Shown one piece after another: positions 25,052 to 33,767 of a stretch of 64,000 bases of DNA (the first letter of the stretch is position 1; each line of letters starts with the position of its first letter). Both the position numbers and the translations under genes were made by a program. Below the pieces are notes generated by a model. It searched no databases. It was given only the letters and a program-made list of their open reading frames with translations, and had not been told where the DNA came from. This DNA comes from an uncultured Christensenellaceae bacterium (lineage in GTDB: Bacteria > Bacillota > Clostridia > Christensenellales > Borkfalkiaceae): contig CAJUPX010000001.1 in assembly GCA_910588685.1 (NCBI GenBank), positions 10,367 to 74,366 of the forward strand, written 5' to 3'.

Positions 25052-26527
25052 TTAAAGTAATATGCAGATTACTCCGCCCTTACCCTCGTTTACAATGCGC
25101 GTTATTGCACGGCGCATTTTATTTTTTGTATCGTCAGCCATTGCTCCGGCTTTGCCCGCAAGCCCTTCTTTTACCATTCCGCGCAGAGATTTACCGAATA
25201 CGTTTGTATCCCACGTGTCGTCGGGATTGCTCTCGAAGCCGTTCATCATTCCCTGCACTATACTCTCGCTTTGAGCGGCGCTGCCCATTATAGGGCTTAC
25301 TTCGCCCGTTACGTCAACTTTGACGATGTGATAGCTCGGCGCGGTTGCGCGAAGTTTTATCCCCACGCTGCCGCCCTGTCTTACGACTGCAGGTTTTTCA
25401 AGGCTCATATCCTCGTCGTCGGGCTGTACGACGCCGTAACCGTTGACTTTTGCGCACTCGTACGCCGATTTGATTTTATCGTAGCCGCGCTTAGCCTCGG
25501 AAGTGCTGCGGACGTAGCGCATCAGCGAATATTCGTCCGTTATAGCGTCGCCCGCAATTTCGGTTAGCATATCGAAAAATACTCCGTCTTTAACGTATGC
25601 GGTAATTTTAGCCACGCCGTCAGACAGACTGAGATTGACCGCCGCCTGCTCTTTCCAGAATTTACTCTCCCCGAACATATTGTCGAGCGCGGTGCAGTCG
25701 CGCATTTTTCCTATACACGAGCTTGCCGCGCGCACTCTGTCCAACAGCTCGCATACGGCTGTGGAATTGCGGGGCAGAAAACGCATCCAGTCGGGTATAT
25801 CCACGTCAAGCCGCATTACAGGGAATTCAAACAACACGGCTTTTAATATGTTGAGCAGCCCCGCCTCGTCGAGTTTTTCGCAGTTGAGCGCGAGCACTGT
25901 TACGCCGTACTTGTTTTCAAGCTCGGTTCTAAGCTTTTTTGCGGGCGCGGCATTGGGGTCGGCGCAGTTTAAAACTATAACAAAAGGCTTGTTTAAAGCT
26001 TTAAGGCGCGATACAATGCGCTCTTCCGCGTTTATGTAGCCTTTACGCGGTATTTCGGCTATACTGCCGTCCGTCGTCACGCAAATACCTATTGTGGAAT
26101 GCTCGGAAATAACTTTATCGGTACCGAGCTCCGCAGCTTCGGCAAAAGGCAGCGGACGTTCGCTCCAGGGGGTGTTTACAAGTCGGGGTTTACCGCCGTC
26201 CTCAAAACCCGACGCGCCGTCTGCTATAAAGCCAACGCAATCGGCAAATCTTACGCGCGCCTGTGCGTTTTCTATTTTGACCTCGGCAGCCGCCGCGGGT
26301 ATGAATTTAGGCTCCGTTGTCATTACGCTCTTGCCCGAAGCCGACTGCGGAAGTTCGTCCGTCATAACCTTTTTAAGGTGTCCGTCGGCGACGTTGGGTA
26401 TAATGAGCTCGGTCATAAACTTTTTAATGAGCGTGGATTTGCCCGTTCTTACAGGTCCTACCACTCCTATGTAAATATCTCCGCCGCTGCGCTGAGCGAC
26501 GTCCTCGTATACGTTATATTCGTGCAT
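25052..26527 (-). CDS. spoIVA: Stage IV sporulation protein A (spore coat ATPase)
   Basis: 491-residue ATPase that polymerises on the forespore surface and anchors the spore coat. The Walker A motif is GPVRTGKST with K30. Other family stretches visible are EPKFIPAAAAEVKI, RFADCVGFI, TPWSERPLPFAEAAE and STIGICVTTDGSI. The C-terminus ends GKGGVICILL, matching the conserved tail needed for localisation. The SD GGAGG lies close to the ATG. It is a single-gene unit expected to be under sigma-E, but I could not identify a confident sigma-E promoter upstream. Confidence 0.95.
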   Translation of the reverse strand: MHEYNVYEDVAQRSGGDIYIGVVGPVRTGKSTLIKKFMTELIIPNVADGHLKKVMTDELPQSASGKSVMTTEPKFIPAAAAEVKIENAQARVRFADCVGFIADGASGFEDGGKPRLVNTPWSERPLPFAEAAELGTDKVISEHSTIGICVTTDGSIAEIPRKGYINAEERIVSRLKALNKPFVIVLNCADPNAAPAKKLRTELENKYGVTVLALNCEKLDEAGLLNILKAVLFEFPVMRLDVDIPDWMRFLPRNSTAVCELLDRVRAASSCIGKMRDCTALDNMFGESKFWKEQAAVNLSLSDGVAKITAYVKDGVFFDMLTEIAGDAITDEYSLMRYVRSTSEAKRGYDKIKSAYECAKVNGYGVVQPDDEDMSLEKPAVVRQGGSVGIKLRATAPSYHIVKVDVTGEVSPIMGSAAQSESIVQGMMNGFESNPDDTWDTNVFGKSLRGMVKEGLAGKAGAMADDTKNKMRRAITRIVNEGKGGVICILL

Positions 26528-26689
26528 ATCCGCCTCCGCTTTTATTTCTGGGTCTGTGTATAATAGTTTATTGCAAAGACAGAATATTTAGAACCTTAAA
26601 TATGCTTATATTTTAATACCCGATTGTGTACAGCGTATGTACGGCGGAAAAATTAAAGGTGAATTACAGGTGATACCTGCGCCCGAAAC

Positions 26690-26722
26690 AAAAATTGCGC
26701 CGTCTTTAAAGACAGCGCAAAT
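26690..26722 (-). terminator. Terminator of the lipase-esterase-ATP-grasp operon
   Basis: TTGCGCTGTCTTTAAAGACG and its partner GCGCAA form a stem followed on the minus strand by TTTTTG, just after the ATP-grasp stop codon. Confidence 0.78.
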
Positions 26723-26726
26723 ATTA

Positions 26727-27914
26727 TTATTTTGTTTTAAGCACTTCGGAGTAAAAGCCTTTCAGCTCTTCTTCGGTTTTGAAGTTGGCAACGAACATCA
26801 AGTCGCCCATCGTGCCGGAAAGAGCTTTGGGCACGCGCTCTATTATTTTTAAATTGTTCCTGTATTTATCTATTATGTCCTGCTCGCTGTATACAAAATC
26901 TTTGCCGTTGCGCCTGCCAGCAAAACCGCAGTAATATTTTTCGCCCGAAGGCACCTGCGTGCCGTTAAACGCCATTACGTCCGCCCAGATTTTAAACACG
27001 TCGGTGCTGTTGGCGTAATTCATCATATCTGGAGCAATGCCGCCTGCGGGGCGCATATTGACTTCGAGAGCGACTACCTCGCCCTTTTTACCTATGTGCT
27101 GGTCCGACAGAAGGCGGAAAAATTCAAAATGCACAAAGCGGTTTTTAACGCCGAAAGCTTTTACCGTGCGTCTGCCCGCCTCGCATACGTCCTTTGCGGG
27201 GTCGTCCACTATATAGAAAACGCAGTTGTCGTTTGCGTTAACGACGTCCATAAGCGAGTGCGGGGTTATATTTCCCGTTTCGAATACGGGATTGCCGTCG
27301 CCGTCTATTATTGCGTCGTACGAATTGACTTCGGCGTCAATAAACTCCTCCATTATATAGTTTACGAGCGGTTTTGCGTTGAGGAATTTTTTAAGCTCCA
27401 AATCGCAGGTGATTTTATGGGTGTCCGCCGCGCCGACTCCGTTATCGGGCTTTACGATAACAGGATAATTGACCTCGGCGATAAACTCTCTGCAGGTATC
27501 GTAATCGGTTGCAATACAGTATCGCGCGGTTTTTATACCGGCGGCTTTGTAAAAACGCTTCATTTCCGACTTATATTTTATACCCTTTACGTCCTCGGTT
27601 TTAAAGCCCGAGTCAATATTGTAGGCGGTACGCAGCGCGGCGTCGCGTTCCAGCCAGTACTCGTTATTGCTTTCGAGATAGTCTATTTTACCGTATTTGA
27701 AAATAAAGAACGCTACGGCGCGGTAAACCGCGTCGTAATTAGCGAGGTCGTCCACCCTGTAATACTCGTGCACGGAGTTTTTTAACTCCATACTGAGGTT
27801 ATCGTACGGACAGTCGCCTATTCCGAGAACGCGGAAACCGTTGTTTTTGAGTTCACGGCAGAATTTCCAGTAATTGGCAGGGAAATTAGGTGACAAAAAA
27901 ATGAAATTGCGCAT
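26727..27914 (-). CDS. ATP-grasp domain carboxylate-amine ligase, substrate unknown
   Basis: 395-residue ATP-grasp enzyme; this fold joins a carboxylate to an amine or thiol through an acyl phosphate. It shows an N-terminal Rossmann-like domain (RNFIFLSPNFPANYWKF), the ATP-binding segment YPVIVKPDNGVGA, and the metal-binding end ALEVNMRPAGG. Although the frame is open to 27983, ATG at 27914 is preferred because AAGGAGG lies seven bases upstream. It is third in an operon after two alpha/beta hydrolases, with a 17-base gap. Ligation of an amino acid or peptide is plausible but unproven. Confidence 0.85.
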   Translation of the reverse strand: MRNFIFLSPNFPANYWKFCRELKNNGFRVLGIGDCPYDNLSMELKNSVHEYYRVDDLANYDAVYRAVAFFIFKYGKIDYLESNNEYWLERDAALRTAYNIDSGFKTEDVKGIKYKSEMKRFYKAAGIKTARYCIATDYDTCREFIAEVNYPVIVKPDNGVGAADTHKITCDLELKKFLNAKPLVNYIMEEFIDAEVNSYDAIIDGDGNPVFETGNITPHSLMDVVNANDNCVFYIVDDPAKDVCEAGRRTVKAFGVKNRFVHFEFFRLLSDQHIGKKGEVVALEVNMRPAGGIAPDMMNYANSTDVFKIWADVMAFNGTQVPSGEKYYCGFAGRRNGKDFVYSEQDIIDKYRNNLKIIERVPKALSGTMGDLMFVANFKTEEELKGFYSEVLKTK

Positions 27915-27931
27915 TATAACGCCTCCTTGAA

Positions 27932-28690
27932 TTAATTGAAAAATCCGAGGGCGCGCAGGAAATAAGGTATGCTTTTCTCCCACGAAGCCTCGCAGTGCGT
28001 ACCGCCGTCTATTACGCGTGCGGTAAGATTTACGCCTTTTTTAACAAGCTCTGCGCAGGCGTTTGCAAAAGCCTCGCGCTGACCGTTATGATTTTTAAAT
28101 TCCCTGCTGCCGTAGTCGGTATAAATAAAAGTGCCTGCGCGGAATTTTGTAAGGGACAGCAGATTTTTTACGTATTCTCCGCCGTTTATCCAAAGGCTGG
28201 GCGATAACGCAGCCCCTTTTGAAAAATACTTTCCGTACTTTGCAAGCGCGTACAGCGTCATCAGCCCGCCCATAGAGCTGCCGCCGATTGCCGTATCGGC
28301 GCGACCGGGCAGCGTTGAATAATTAGAGTCGATATACGGCTTGAACGTGTTTACGAGCCAGTTCATATACGTTCTGCCCCTGCCCTTTATGTTTATGCCG
28401 CCGTTAAAAATAAAATCCGCAGGCGAATATTCAGACAGCCTGCCGTTGCCGACACGGTTGCACTCTACGGCTGCTATTATAAGGGGAATTTTATGCCTGT
28501 CGAGATAATCGGAAAGTCCCCAACTCTTGCCAAAAGACGCCTCTTCGTCGCTGAACAGGTTGTGTCCGTCGAACATATACATCACCGGAAAGCGCTTTAC
28601 GCCGTTATATCCGGCGGGCAGATACACATAAGCCTTTCGTTCCGCATTACCCGTAAGCGCGGGTACGGTGATATTAAAGCGCTCCGTCAT
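27932..28690 (-). CDS. Alpha/beta-hydrolase esterase (Esterase D/feruloyl esterase family)
   Basis: 252-residue esterase of the PF00756 type. The N-terminal strand RKAYVYLPAGY and FPVMYMFDGHNLF are typical. The nucleophile is S139 in IGGSSMGGL, and the His is probably in GGTHCEASW near residue 237. No signal peptide, so it is cytoplasmic, perhaps acting on esters taken up by the cell (siderophore, feruloyl or S-formylglutathione types are all possible). Its ATG overlaps the upstream lipase stop by four bases (ATGA). Confidence 0.86.
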   Translation of the reverse strand: MTERFNITVPALTGNAERKAYVYLPAGYNGVKRFPVMYMFDGHNLFSDEEASFGKSWGLSDYLDRHKIPLIIAAVECNRVGNGRLSEYSPADFIFNGGINIKGRGRTYMNWLVNTFKPYIDSNYSTLPGRADTAIGGSSMGGLMTLYALAKYGKYFSKGAALSPSLWINGGEYVKNLLSLTKFRAGTFIYTDYGSREFKNHNGQREAFANACAELVKKGVNLTARVIDGGTHCEASWEKSIPYFLRALGFFN

Positions 28691-29610
28691 TTTGTTATGC
28701 CGGTTATAAATTCAAGAATATCGCCGCACACTTGCGGAGCGCAATTATCGTTTAAAATTTCGTGGCGGGCGTTTTCATAGAGCTTGATTTCAACGCGCTT
28801 TACGCCGGCTTTTTTAAATTTATTATAAGCCTTTTTAACGCCCTTGCCGTAGTCGCCAACAGGGTCGTCCGCACCCGCAACAAAAAGACAAGGTAAATTT
28901 TCGGGTACGGCGTTCACGGTACTCTTTTTGCACGCGTTTTTTATAACCGAAAAAAGCACCGCGTAGCCGTTATTGGTAAAATCAAAACCGCAAAGACCGT
29001 CCTCGCGGTAATCGTCCACGTTCTGCGCGTTTACGGAAAGCCAGTCGTCCGGGGTGCGGTTCGGCTTGAATTTTTTATTGTAAGCCCCGAATGCAAGTTT
29101 TTTTATAAATTTGCTTCGGTTTCGCCAGCCGCAGAACAGCGCGTTTAAACGGACGAAAAACAGAGCGGCGTTGAGCGTGGACATACTTTTGAACCCGCTG
29201 CCCATTATTACTGCGCTGGCAAGTCCCTCGCCGTATCTTGCGATATAATTGCGGCAGAAAAACGAGCCCATACTGTGTCCGAGTATGAAATACGGCAAGT
29301 CCGCGTGCTCTTTCTGCACGGTGCGGCGCAGGGTATCTATATCGGACAGTACAATATTATAGTCGTGCCTGTCGTTAAAATAACCGAGGTCTTTTTGGCT
29401 CTGTACCGATTTACCGTGACCGAGGTGGTCTTCGGCGCACACTAAATAGCCGTTTTTATTTAAAAACTGTGCAAACGGAGCATAGCGCGCGGCATACTCC
29501 GCCATACCGTGTATAATCTGAACAACACCCTTTATCTGCCCTTCGGGCTCCCATATACAGGCGTGTACCGTGTTTTTGCCGTCCGCGGACGGATAGTAAA
29601 TTTCGCGCAT
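28687..29610 (-). CDS. Lysophospholipase/monoacylglycerol lipase-like hydrolase
   Basis: 307-residue alpha/beta hydrolase of the Hydrolase_4 family. Visible are VVQIIHGMAEYAARYAPFA (oxyanion region), CAEDHLGHGKS and the nucleophile elbow ILGHSMGSFF. The catalytic Asp is likely in AGADDPVGDYG and the His in YENARHEILND. The frame extends to 29640, but ATG at 29610 has SD AAGGTGA at proper spacing. It is the first gene of a three-gene operon. Lipid ester cleavage is expected; exact substrate unknown. Confidence 0.88.
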   Translation of the reverse strand: MREIYYPSADGKNTVHACIWEPEGQIKGVVQIIHGMAEYAARYAPFAQFLNKNGYLVCAEDHLGHGKSVQSQKDLGYFNDRHDYNIVLSDIDTLRRTVQKEHADLPYFILGHSMGSFFCRNYIARYGEGLASAVIMGSGFKSMSTLNAALFFVRLNALFCGWRNRSKFIKKLAFGAYNKKFKPNRTPDDWLSVNAQNVDDYREDGLCGFDFTNNGYAVLFSVIKNACKKSTVNAVPENLPCLFVAGADDPVGDYGKGVKKAYNKFKKAGVKRVEIKLYENARHEILNDNCAPQVCGDILEFITGITK

Positions 29611-29629
29611 TATATCACCTTTATACAAA

Positions 29630-29649
29630 GAGGAGTGCAAGCACTCCTC
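29630..29649 (-). terminator. Hairpin after the 851-residue surface protein gene
   Basis: GAGGAGTGC and GCACTCCTC pair with a two-base loop, followed on the minus strand by a short TTTG. It lies between the surface protein and the lipase gene and may end or slow transcription. Confidence 0.55.
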
Positions 29650-29657
29650 TTATAGCG

Positions 29658-32213
29658 TTATTTGGATTTTTTGTTTTTGGGTGCGTTGTTTGCAAGCACT
29701 TCGTCAATATCGCCCTTTTCCTTGGGTTTGATAACAAGCAGTAAAACTATACCTATAAGCGACGCGCCGGCAATACACAAAAGGATTATGGAGGTCATAT
29801 TGTCCTGCAACCAGGTGTCCTCTCCCTTTAAAGCTTCAACTCTTACGGACGCGCTTATACCCATATATGCAACCGCCGACTTCTGCTGGTTTTCCGTACT
29901 CGTAGATTCGCATTTTACGAGATAGAAAGCGTTATCGTCCTGGGGTACGAACGAAAGCGAACCTGCGCTCCACTTGTAGTCGCCGTAAATTTCGTATTCT
30001 TTATCGGTTTCGCGCATATCGTTGATATCGTAAATTTTTACGAACCAGTCGTCGCGGTGTTCCTTAAAGAGCGTTTCTTTCTCCTCCATAAACTTTTCGT
30101 AGGTTATAGCTTCTTTCATATCGTTATAATATTTTTCGCTGTTGAACCTGTAAAGCGTATAATTGGAGTTGTACGCAACGCCGTTGATGTCAAACGATGA
30201 AATTTTATATTCAGTGCCGACGTAAGCAGTGCTCTGCTCGCCCGGGTCTTCTATTTTAAGTTCGGCAGCGCCTACTTCAAACTCGAACCAGGGGATATAA
30301 TGCGATAAACCTTCGTAGTCCGTTCCCTCAGCCGCAGCGCGCATATTCCATATTTCGCTCGCCGCAAAAGTTTTAAGCTCGCCGCTGTCTTTATCGTAAT
30401 AATACATTTCGTTGCCGGAAGCGTCGGTTGCGTACACGGTAAATATATATTTACCTGTTTTTGCAATGTTTATGGAAAGCTGGGAATAATTTTTGCTTGT
30501 AACCTGCTGACCCGTAGTGCCGCTGTCGCTGTCCGTCTTATAATATAATGAATAGGTTAAATCCCTGTAATTCGACACGCCGTCGGAGAGAAGTTTTTCA
30601 ACCGAAGGCAGGTAAAAATAGTTTTTCGTACCGGCTTTGAGGTTCTGAGCCTCAGCAGCCGCGTCTACTTCGGTCTGGTAATCCTCCGTAATTTTATTCC
30701 AGCTTTCGGAATCGGGATCGCTCTTTTTGGTTTGGTTATCGGTATAAGCAAAAGTTGCGCCCGTTTCGTCTTTGGCAACCGCGATATATTTATTGCTACC
30801 TATTTCAAGCAGGTATTTGTCCTCAACGTACCAGTCGAGAAGCACGTATGACGAACCGCTGTACGAATCGGTTATTTTAAGGTATACCTTTATCGCCGCC
30901 TTTGCGGTGAAATCTTCGCCGAATACCGTATCCTCGTCGTAATCGCCTGCCGTGGGGATATAGTGGTAAGCGTGGATAATCATATACTGGTTATCACTGT
31001 CCTTAACCTCTCTGAAAAGTCCGCTCTTAGATAAATCCTCCGCATTAAGCGAGCTGTCTTTCGACTGTTCGTTTGTGAGCATAAAATAGTTGGAGGTTAC
31101 GGTGGGCGACTGTAAAACGTCGATTACGGCGTAGTTGAAAGATATTTCCTCGCCCTCGTTGACGTGGGTTATACCCTTGTTAAGACATATTACGGGCGGC
31201 GTATCGTCGTTAACGGTGCTGTTGTCGCCTAGCGTATAATGCAGGTTTTCACCCTCGCCAACGGTATTGACGTCCGGATTGTAAGAATAATAAGTTTTTG
31301 AGGAATCGTATTTGTCGCCCTCCGCCACTTTAACGTAACGGTAATCGCCCTTAGTGTAATACTTTGTAAGGTTTGCCTGCTCGTCTTCGCTTATGGTAGC
31401 CCTTGCAAAAGTGCCGAGTCTGAAAAGCTGTTTGTTTATGCTGTACAGCGCCATACGCGCGTTTTTTGTGTTGTTTTCTGGGAATTTTGCTTTAAACGAC
31501 AGAGGCATTACGCTGGAAGATACGTACTTAGAGTAAGTAGTGCCGATATTTGAGAAAGTCCAGTTTAAAGTGTCGCTGCCGGAGGTAATTTTTACGCCGT
31601 ACGTGCCCTGCGCGGTTTTGTCGTCCTTTTCAAAAGCAATTTTAATATGGTCGGGGCTTACGGTCCCAACCGTTTCGGAATGCTTGTACGCCTCGTCCGC
31701 GTCCTCGTCGTCCGCCTCTTTTACGGTGTGTTTAACTTCCAACTTTCCGTTTTCCGCAGGAACAAAGAAAAGATAGTTGGTGGTTTTGCCGTCCTCGGTC
31801 TGGGTAAACTGCTGACTTTCAAAGGTTAAAACAAAGTATTCGAAATCGGCGTTTTCAAAGCCGATTTCCATTTCAAAAAGTCCGAGCGCCTTTTTAAGCG
31901 ACGAGGGAGCCGACGAATTAACTTCGGCTTCTTCGTTATAATACCATTCGTAAGCAAGGTTTTTACGGTAGTTTACCGCGTCGTCGTCGGACGAGAGCAC
32001 CGCCATCAGATAATATTCGCTGCCGTCTTTATGCGCCCAGATGTTCGCGCCGTCGGTCTTGTTCAAAACGTTGGTGTTATGCTCGCCGTCAATGGTAACG
32101 GCTCTGTCCGCAAACGCGAAGTTTACCGTTAAAAACGCGCTCATCGATAATATCAGCGCGAGGCAAAGCGCAAAAAATAAACTTATTTTTAATTTTGAAT
32201 TTAAAGACTTCAT
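29658..32213 (-). CDS. Large membrane-anchored extracellular protein, unknown function
   Basis: 851 residues. The signal peptide is at 1-35 (hydrophobic core ending FAFA). A single transmembrane helix near the C-terminus (IILLCIAGASLIGIVLLLVI) is followed by a Lys-rich cytoplasmic tail, giving a type I orientation with almost the whole protein outside. The outside part is rich in Tyr, Asp, Ser and Thr and looks beta-rich. A segment around DDTPPVICLNKG...NEGEEISFNYAV resembles bacterial Ig-like repeats. No enzyme motif or sortase signal is present. It is transcribed from a consensus promoter and may share transcription with the lipase operon if the weak hairpin is read through. Confidence 0.82.
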   Translation of the reverse strand: MKSLNSKLKISLFFALCLALILSMSAFLTVNFAFADRAVTIDGEHNTNVLNKTDGANIWAHKDGSEYYLMAVLSSDDDAVNYRKNLAYEWYYNEEAEVNSSAPSSLKKALGLFEMEIGFENADFEYFVLTFESQQFTQTEDGKTTNYLFFVPAENGKLEVKHTVKEADDEDADEAYKHSETVGTVSPDHIKIAFEKDDKTAQGTYGVKITSGSDTLNWTFSNIGTTYSKYVSSSVMPLSFKAKFPENNTKNARMALYSINKQLFRLGTFARATISEDEQANLTKYYTKGDYRYVKVAEGDKYDSSKTYYSYNPDVNTVGEGENLHYTLGDNSTVNDDTPPVICLNKGITHVNEGEEISFNYAVIDVLQSPTVTSNYFMLTNEQSKDSSLNAEDLSKSGLFREVKDSDNQYMIIHAYHYIPTAGDYDEDTVFGEDFTAKAAIKVYLKITDSYSGSSYVLLDWYVEDKYLLEIGSNKYIAVAKDETGATFAYTDNQTKKSDPDSESWNKITEDYQTEVDAAAEAQNLKAGTKNYFYLPSVEKLLSDGVSNYRDLTYSLYYKTDSDSGTTGQQVTSKNYSQLSINIAKTGKYIFTVYATDASGNEMYYYDKDSGELKTFAASEIWNMRAAAEGTDYEGLSHYIPWFEFEVGAAELKIEDPGEQSTAYVGTEYKISSFDINGVAYNSNYTLYRFNSEKYYNDMKEAITYEKFMEEKETLFKEHRDDWFVKIYDINDMRETDKEYEIYGDYKWSAGSLSFVPQDDNAFYLVKCESTSTENQQKSAVAYMGISASVRVEALKGEDTWLQDNMTSIILLCIAGASLIGIVLLLVIKPKEKGDIDEVLANNAPKNKKSK

Positions 32214-32277
32214 TTTTATCCTGCCGTCAGCCGTTAAAAAATTTTTTTAAACGGCATAATTTTTCTTGTACTAATTT

Positions 32278-32306
32278 ATTTTACAATATAAGAGGTGCGT
32301 TGTCAA
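32278..32306 (-). promoter_or_regulatory. Promoter of the 851-residue surface protein gene
   Basis: TTGACA (32306-32301), 17 bases, TAAAAT (32283-32278) on the minus strand. The leader contains an A/T-rich hairpin GCCGTT...AACGGC at about 32230-32255, just before the ribosome site. Confidence 0.82.
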
Positions 32307-32357
32307 ACACTTTTAAAACGACTTTATTAAAAAATTAACGCACGCGGGTGATTTTTC

Positions 32358-32386
32358 TTTACTTTATTCAAAATGCGTGATATTAT
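32358..32386 (+). promoter_or_regulatory. Promoter of the lysine-riboswitch asd-dapA-dapB operon
   Basis: TTTACT (32358-32363), 17 bases, TATTAT (32381-32386). The predicted start near 32393 coincides with the 5' edge of the riboswitch. Confidence 0.7.
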
Positions 32387-32391
32387 ATGGT

Positions 32392-32545
32392 TGCATTTAG
32401 AGGAGCGAAAGGCATCAGTACCCGCGGCAAAGAGGTTAAAGGCGATTTGTCGCCGCGGGAAAAGGGCGCTTTTGCCGAGATGCGGGCTTTGCCTTATCCC
32501 CGCGTCGGGCGCACGGGTTAATACCTTTGCGACTGTCATAACTTT
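32392..32545 (+). ncRNA. Lysine riboswitch (L box)
   Basis: The leader of asd has the conserved L-box pieces in order: AGAGGAGCG (32399-32407), ATCAGTA (32414-32420), GGGCGC...GCCGAGA (32464-32480) and GACTGTCA (32531-32538). Internal helices are clear: CCCGCGGC (32421-32428) pairs with GCCGCGGG (32452-32459), and GCGGG/CCCGC close another arm. Placement before asd-dapA-dapB fits lysine repression of diaminopimelate/lysine synthesis. I could not draw the P1 helix with certainty. Confidence 0.85.
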
Positions 32546-32581
32546 GTTATGTTGCGCTAATTGCCTTATCACTGAACAGAT

Positions 32582-32604
32582 GGGGCGGCGCGCTGCGCCG
32601 CCCC
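32582..32604 (+). promoter_or_regulatory. Expression-platform hairpin of the lysine riboswitch
   Basis: GGGGCGGCGCG-CTGCGCCGCCCC is a very stable stem between aptamer and asd. It has no following T run (GTAATTATT comes next), and the asd SD CAGGAG lies 14 bases beyond. How it switches expression is not evident. Confidence 0.6.
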
Positions 32605-32628
32605 GTAATTATTAACACAGGAGTTTTT

Positions 32629-33705
32629 ATGAAAAGTTACAACGTAGGCGTTATAGGCGCTACGGGAATGGTCGGTCAGAGATTTTTGCTGCTGCTTGAA
32701 AAACATCCGTATTTCAACGTGGTCTGCCTTGCCGCCTCCCCAGCCTCCGCAGGCAAAAAATACAAGGACGCTGTTAAAAAATGGCATTTATCTGAGCCTA
32801 TGCCCGAAAAATACGGCAATTTAACCGTATTGAACGCTGAAACGGATATTGACAAAATCGCAAGCGAGGCGGACTTCGTATTCTGCGCCGTAAATATGCC
32901 CAAGGACAAAATACGCGCGCTCGAAGAGGCTTATGCCAAAGCGGAATGCCCCGTTGTTTCAAACAATTCGGCGCACCGTTTTACGCCCGACGTGCCTATG
33001 GTAATCCCCGAAATAAACGCGGAACATCTGTCCGTAATAGACGCGCAGCGGGCGCGACTCGGCACAAAGCGCGGATTTATTGCCGTTAAGAGCAACTGCT
33101 CTCTGCAATCCTACGTGCCGCTTTTACACCCTCTTGCAGAGTTCAACCCTACCGAAATCGCCGTGTGCACATACCAGGCTATTTCCGGCGCGGGCAAAAC
33201 CTTTGAAACTATGCCCGAAATAATAGACAACATTATCCCCTACATCGGCGGCGAAGAGGAAAAAAGCCAGCTTGAACCGCTCAAAATATGGGGTAAAGTT
33301 CAGAACGGACGCATAGTATGCGCAAACTCGCCCAAAATTACGGCGCAGTGTTTAAGAGTGCCCGTATCCGACGGGCATACCGCGGCGTGCTTTGTTAAAT
33401 TTGAAAAAAAGCCGTCCAAAGAACAGATTATAGAGGCGTGGAATAATTATTCTGGCGAGCCGCAAAAGCTTAACCTCCCCTCCGCACCCCGAAAATTCAT
33501 ACATTATTCGGAGCAGGACGACAGACCGCAACCCAAACTTGACAGAAACACCGAAAACGGAATGGCTGTTTTTGCGGGCAGACTGAGAGAGGACGAAGTT
33601 TTCGATTATAAATTTATAGGATTTTCACACAATACGCTGCGCGGCGCGGCGGGCGGAGCGGTGCTGCTTGCCGAGCTTTTAGCGGAAAAAGGTTATTTCG
33701 GCTGA
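32629..33705 (+). CDS. asd: Aspartate-semialdehyde dehydrogenase
   Basis: Reduces aspartyl phosphate to aspartate semialdehyde with NADPH, the branch point to lysine, threonine and methionine. 358 residues. The Rossmann loop is VGVIGATGMVGQRF, and the active Cys is C157 in VKSNCSLQSY. The sequence is of the archaeal/fungal-type ASADH branch rather than the E. coli type. It is the first gene after the lysine riboswitch, with SD AGGAG. dapA follows after 62 bases that contain a second possible promoter. Confidence 0.95.
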   Translation: MKSYNVGVIGATGMVGQRFLLLLEKHPYFNVVCLAASPASAGKKYKDAVKKWHLSEPMPEKYGNLTVLNAETDIDKIASEADFVFCAVNMPKDKIRALEEAYAKAECPVVSNNSAHRFTPDVPMVIPEINAEHLSVIDAQRARLGTKRGFIAVKSNCSLQSYVPLLHPLAEFNPTEIAVCTYQAISGAGKTFETMPEIIDNIIPYIGGEEEKSQLEPLKIWGKVQNGRIVCANSPKITAQCLRVPVSDGHTAACFVKFEKKPSKEQIIEAWNNYSGEPQKLNLPSAPRKFIHYSEQDDRPQPKLDRNTENGMAVFAGRLREDEVFDYKFIGFSHNTLRGAAGGAVLLAELLAEKGYFG

Positions 33706-33720
33706 GTGCGCGCAAAATAA

Positions 33721-33749
33721 TTCAAACATATAATAGATTAGGTTAAAAT
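33721..33749 (+). promoter_or_regulatory. Possible internal promoter before dapA
   Basis: TTCAAA (33721-33726), 17 bases, TAAAAT (33744-33749), 18 bases before the dapA ATG. If used, dapA-dapB would be partly free of riboswitch control. Confidence 0.5.
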
Positions 33750-33767
33750 ATATAAACGAGGTGTATT

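Noticed and set aside
26528..26640. Sigma-E promoter for spoIVA (TATACACA-like sequence)
   Set aside because: The -10 is imperfect and no -35 lies at the right distance, so it was not listed.
32373..32615. 80-codon plus-strand frame upstream of asd
   Set aside because: It covers the lysine riboswitch aptamer and hairpin; the RNA explains the conservation-like structure and there is no SD.
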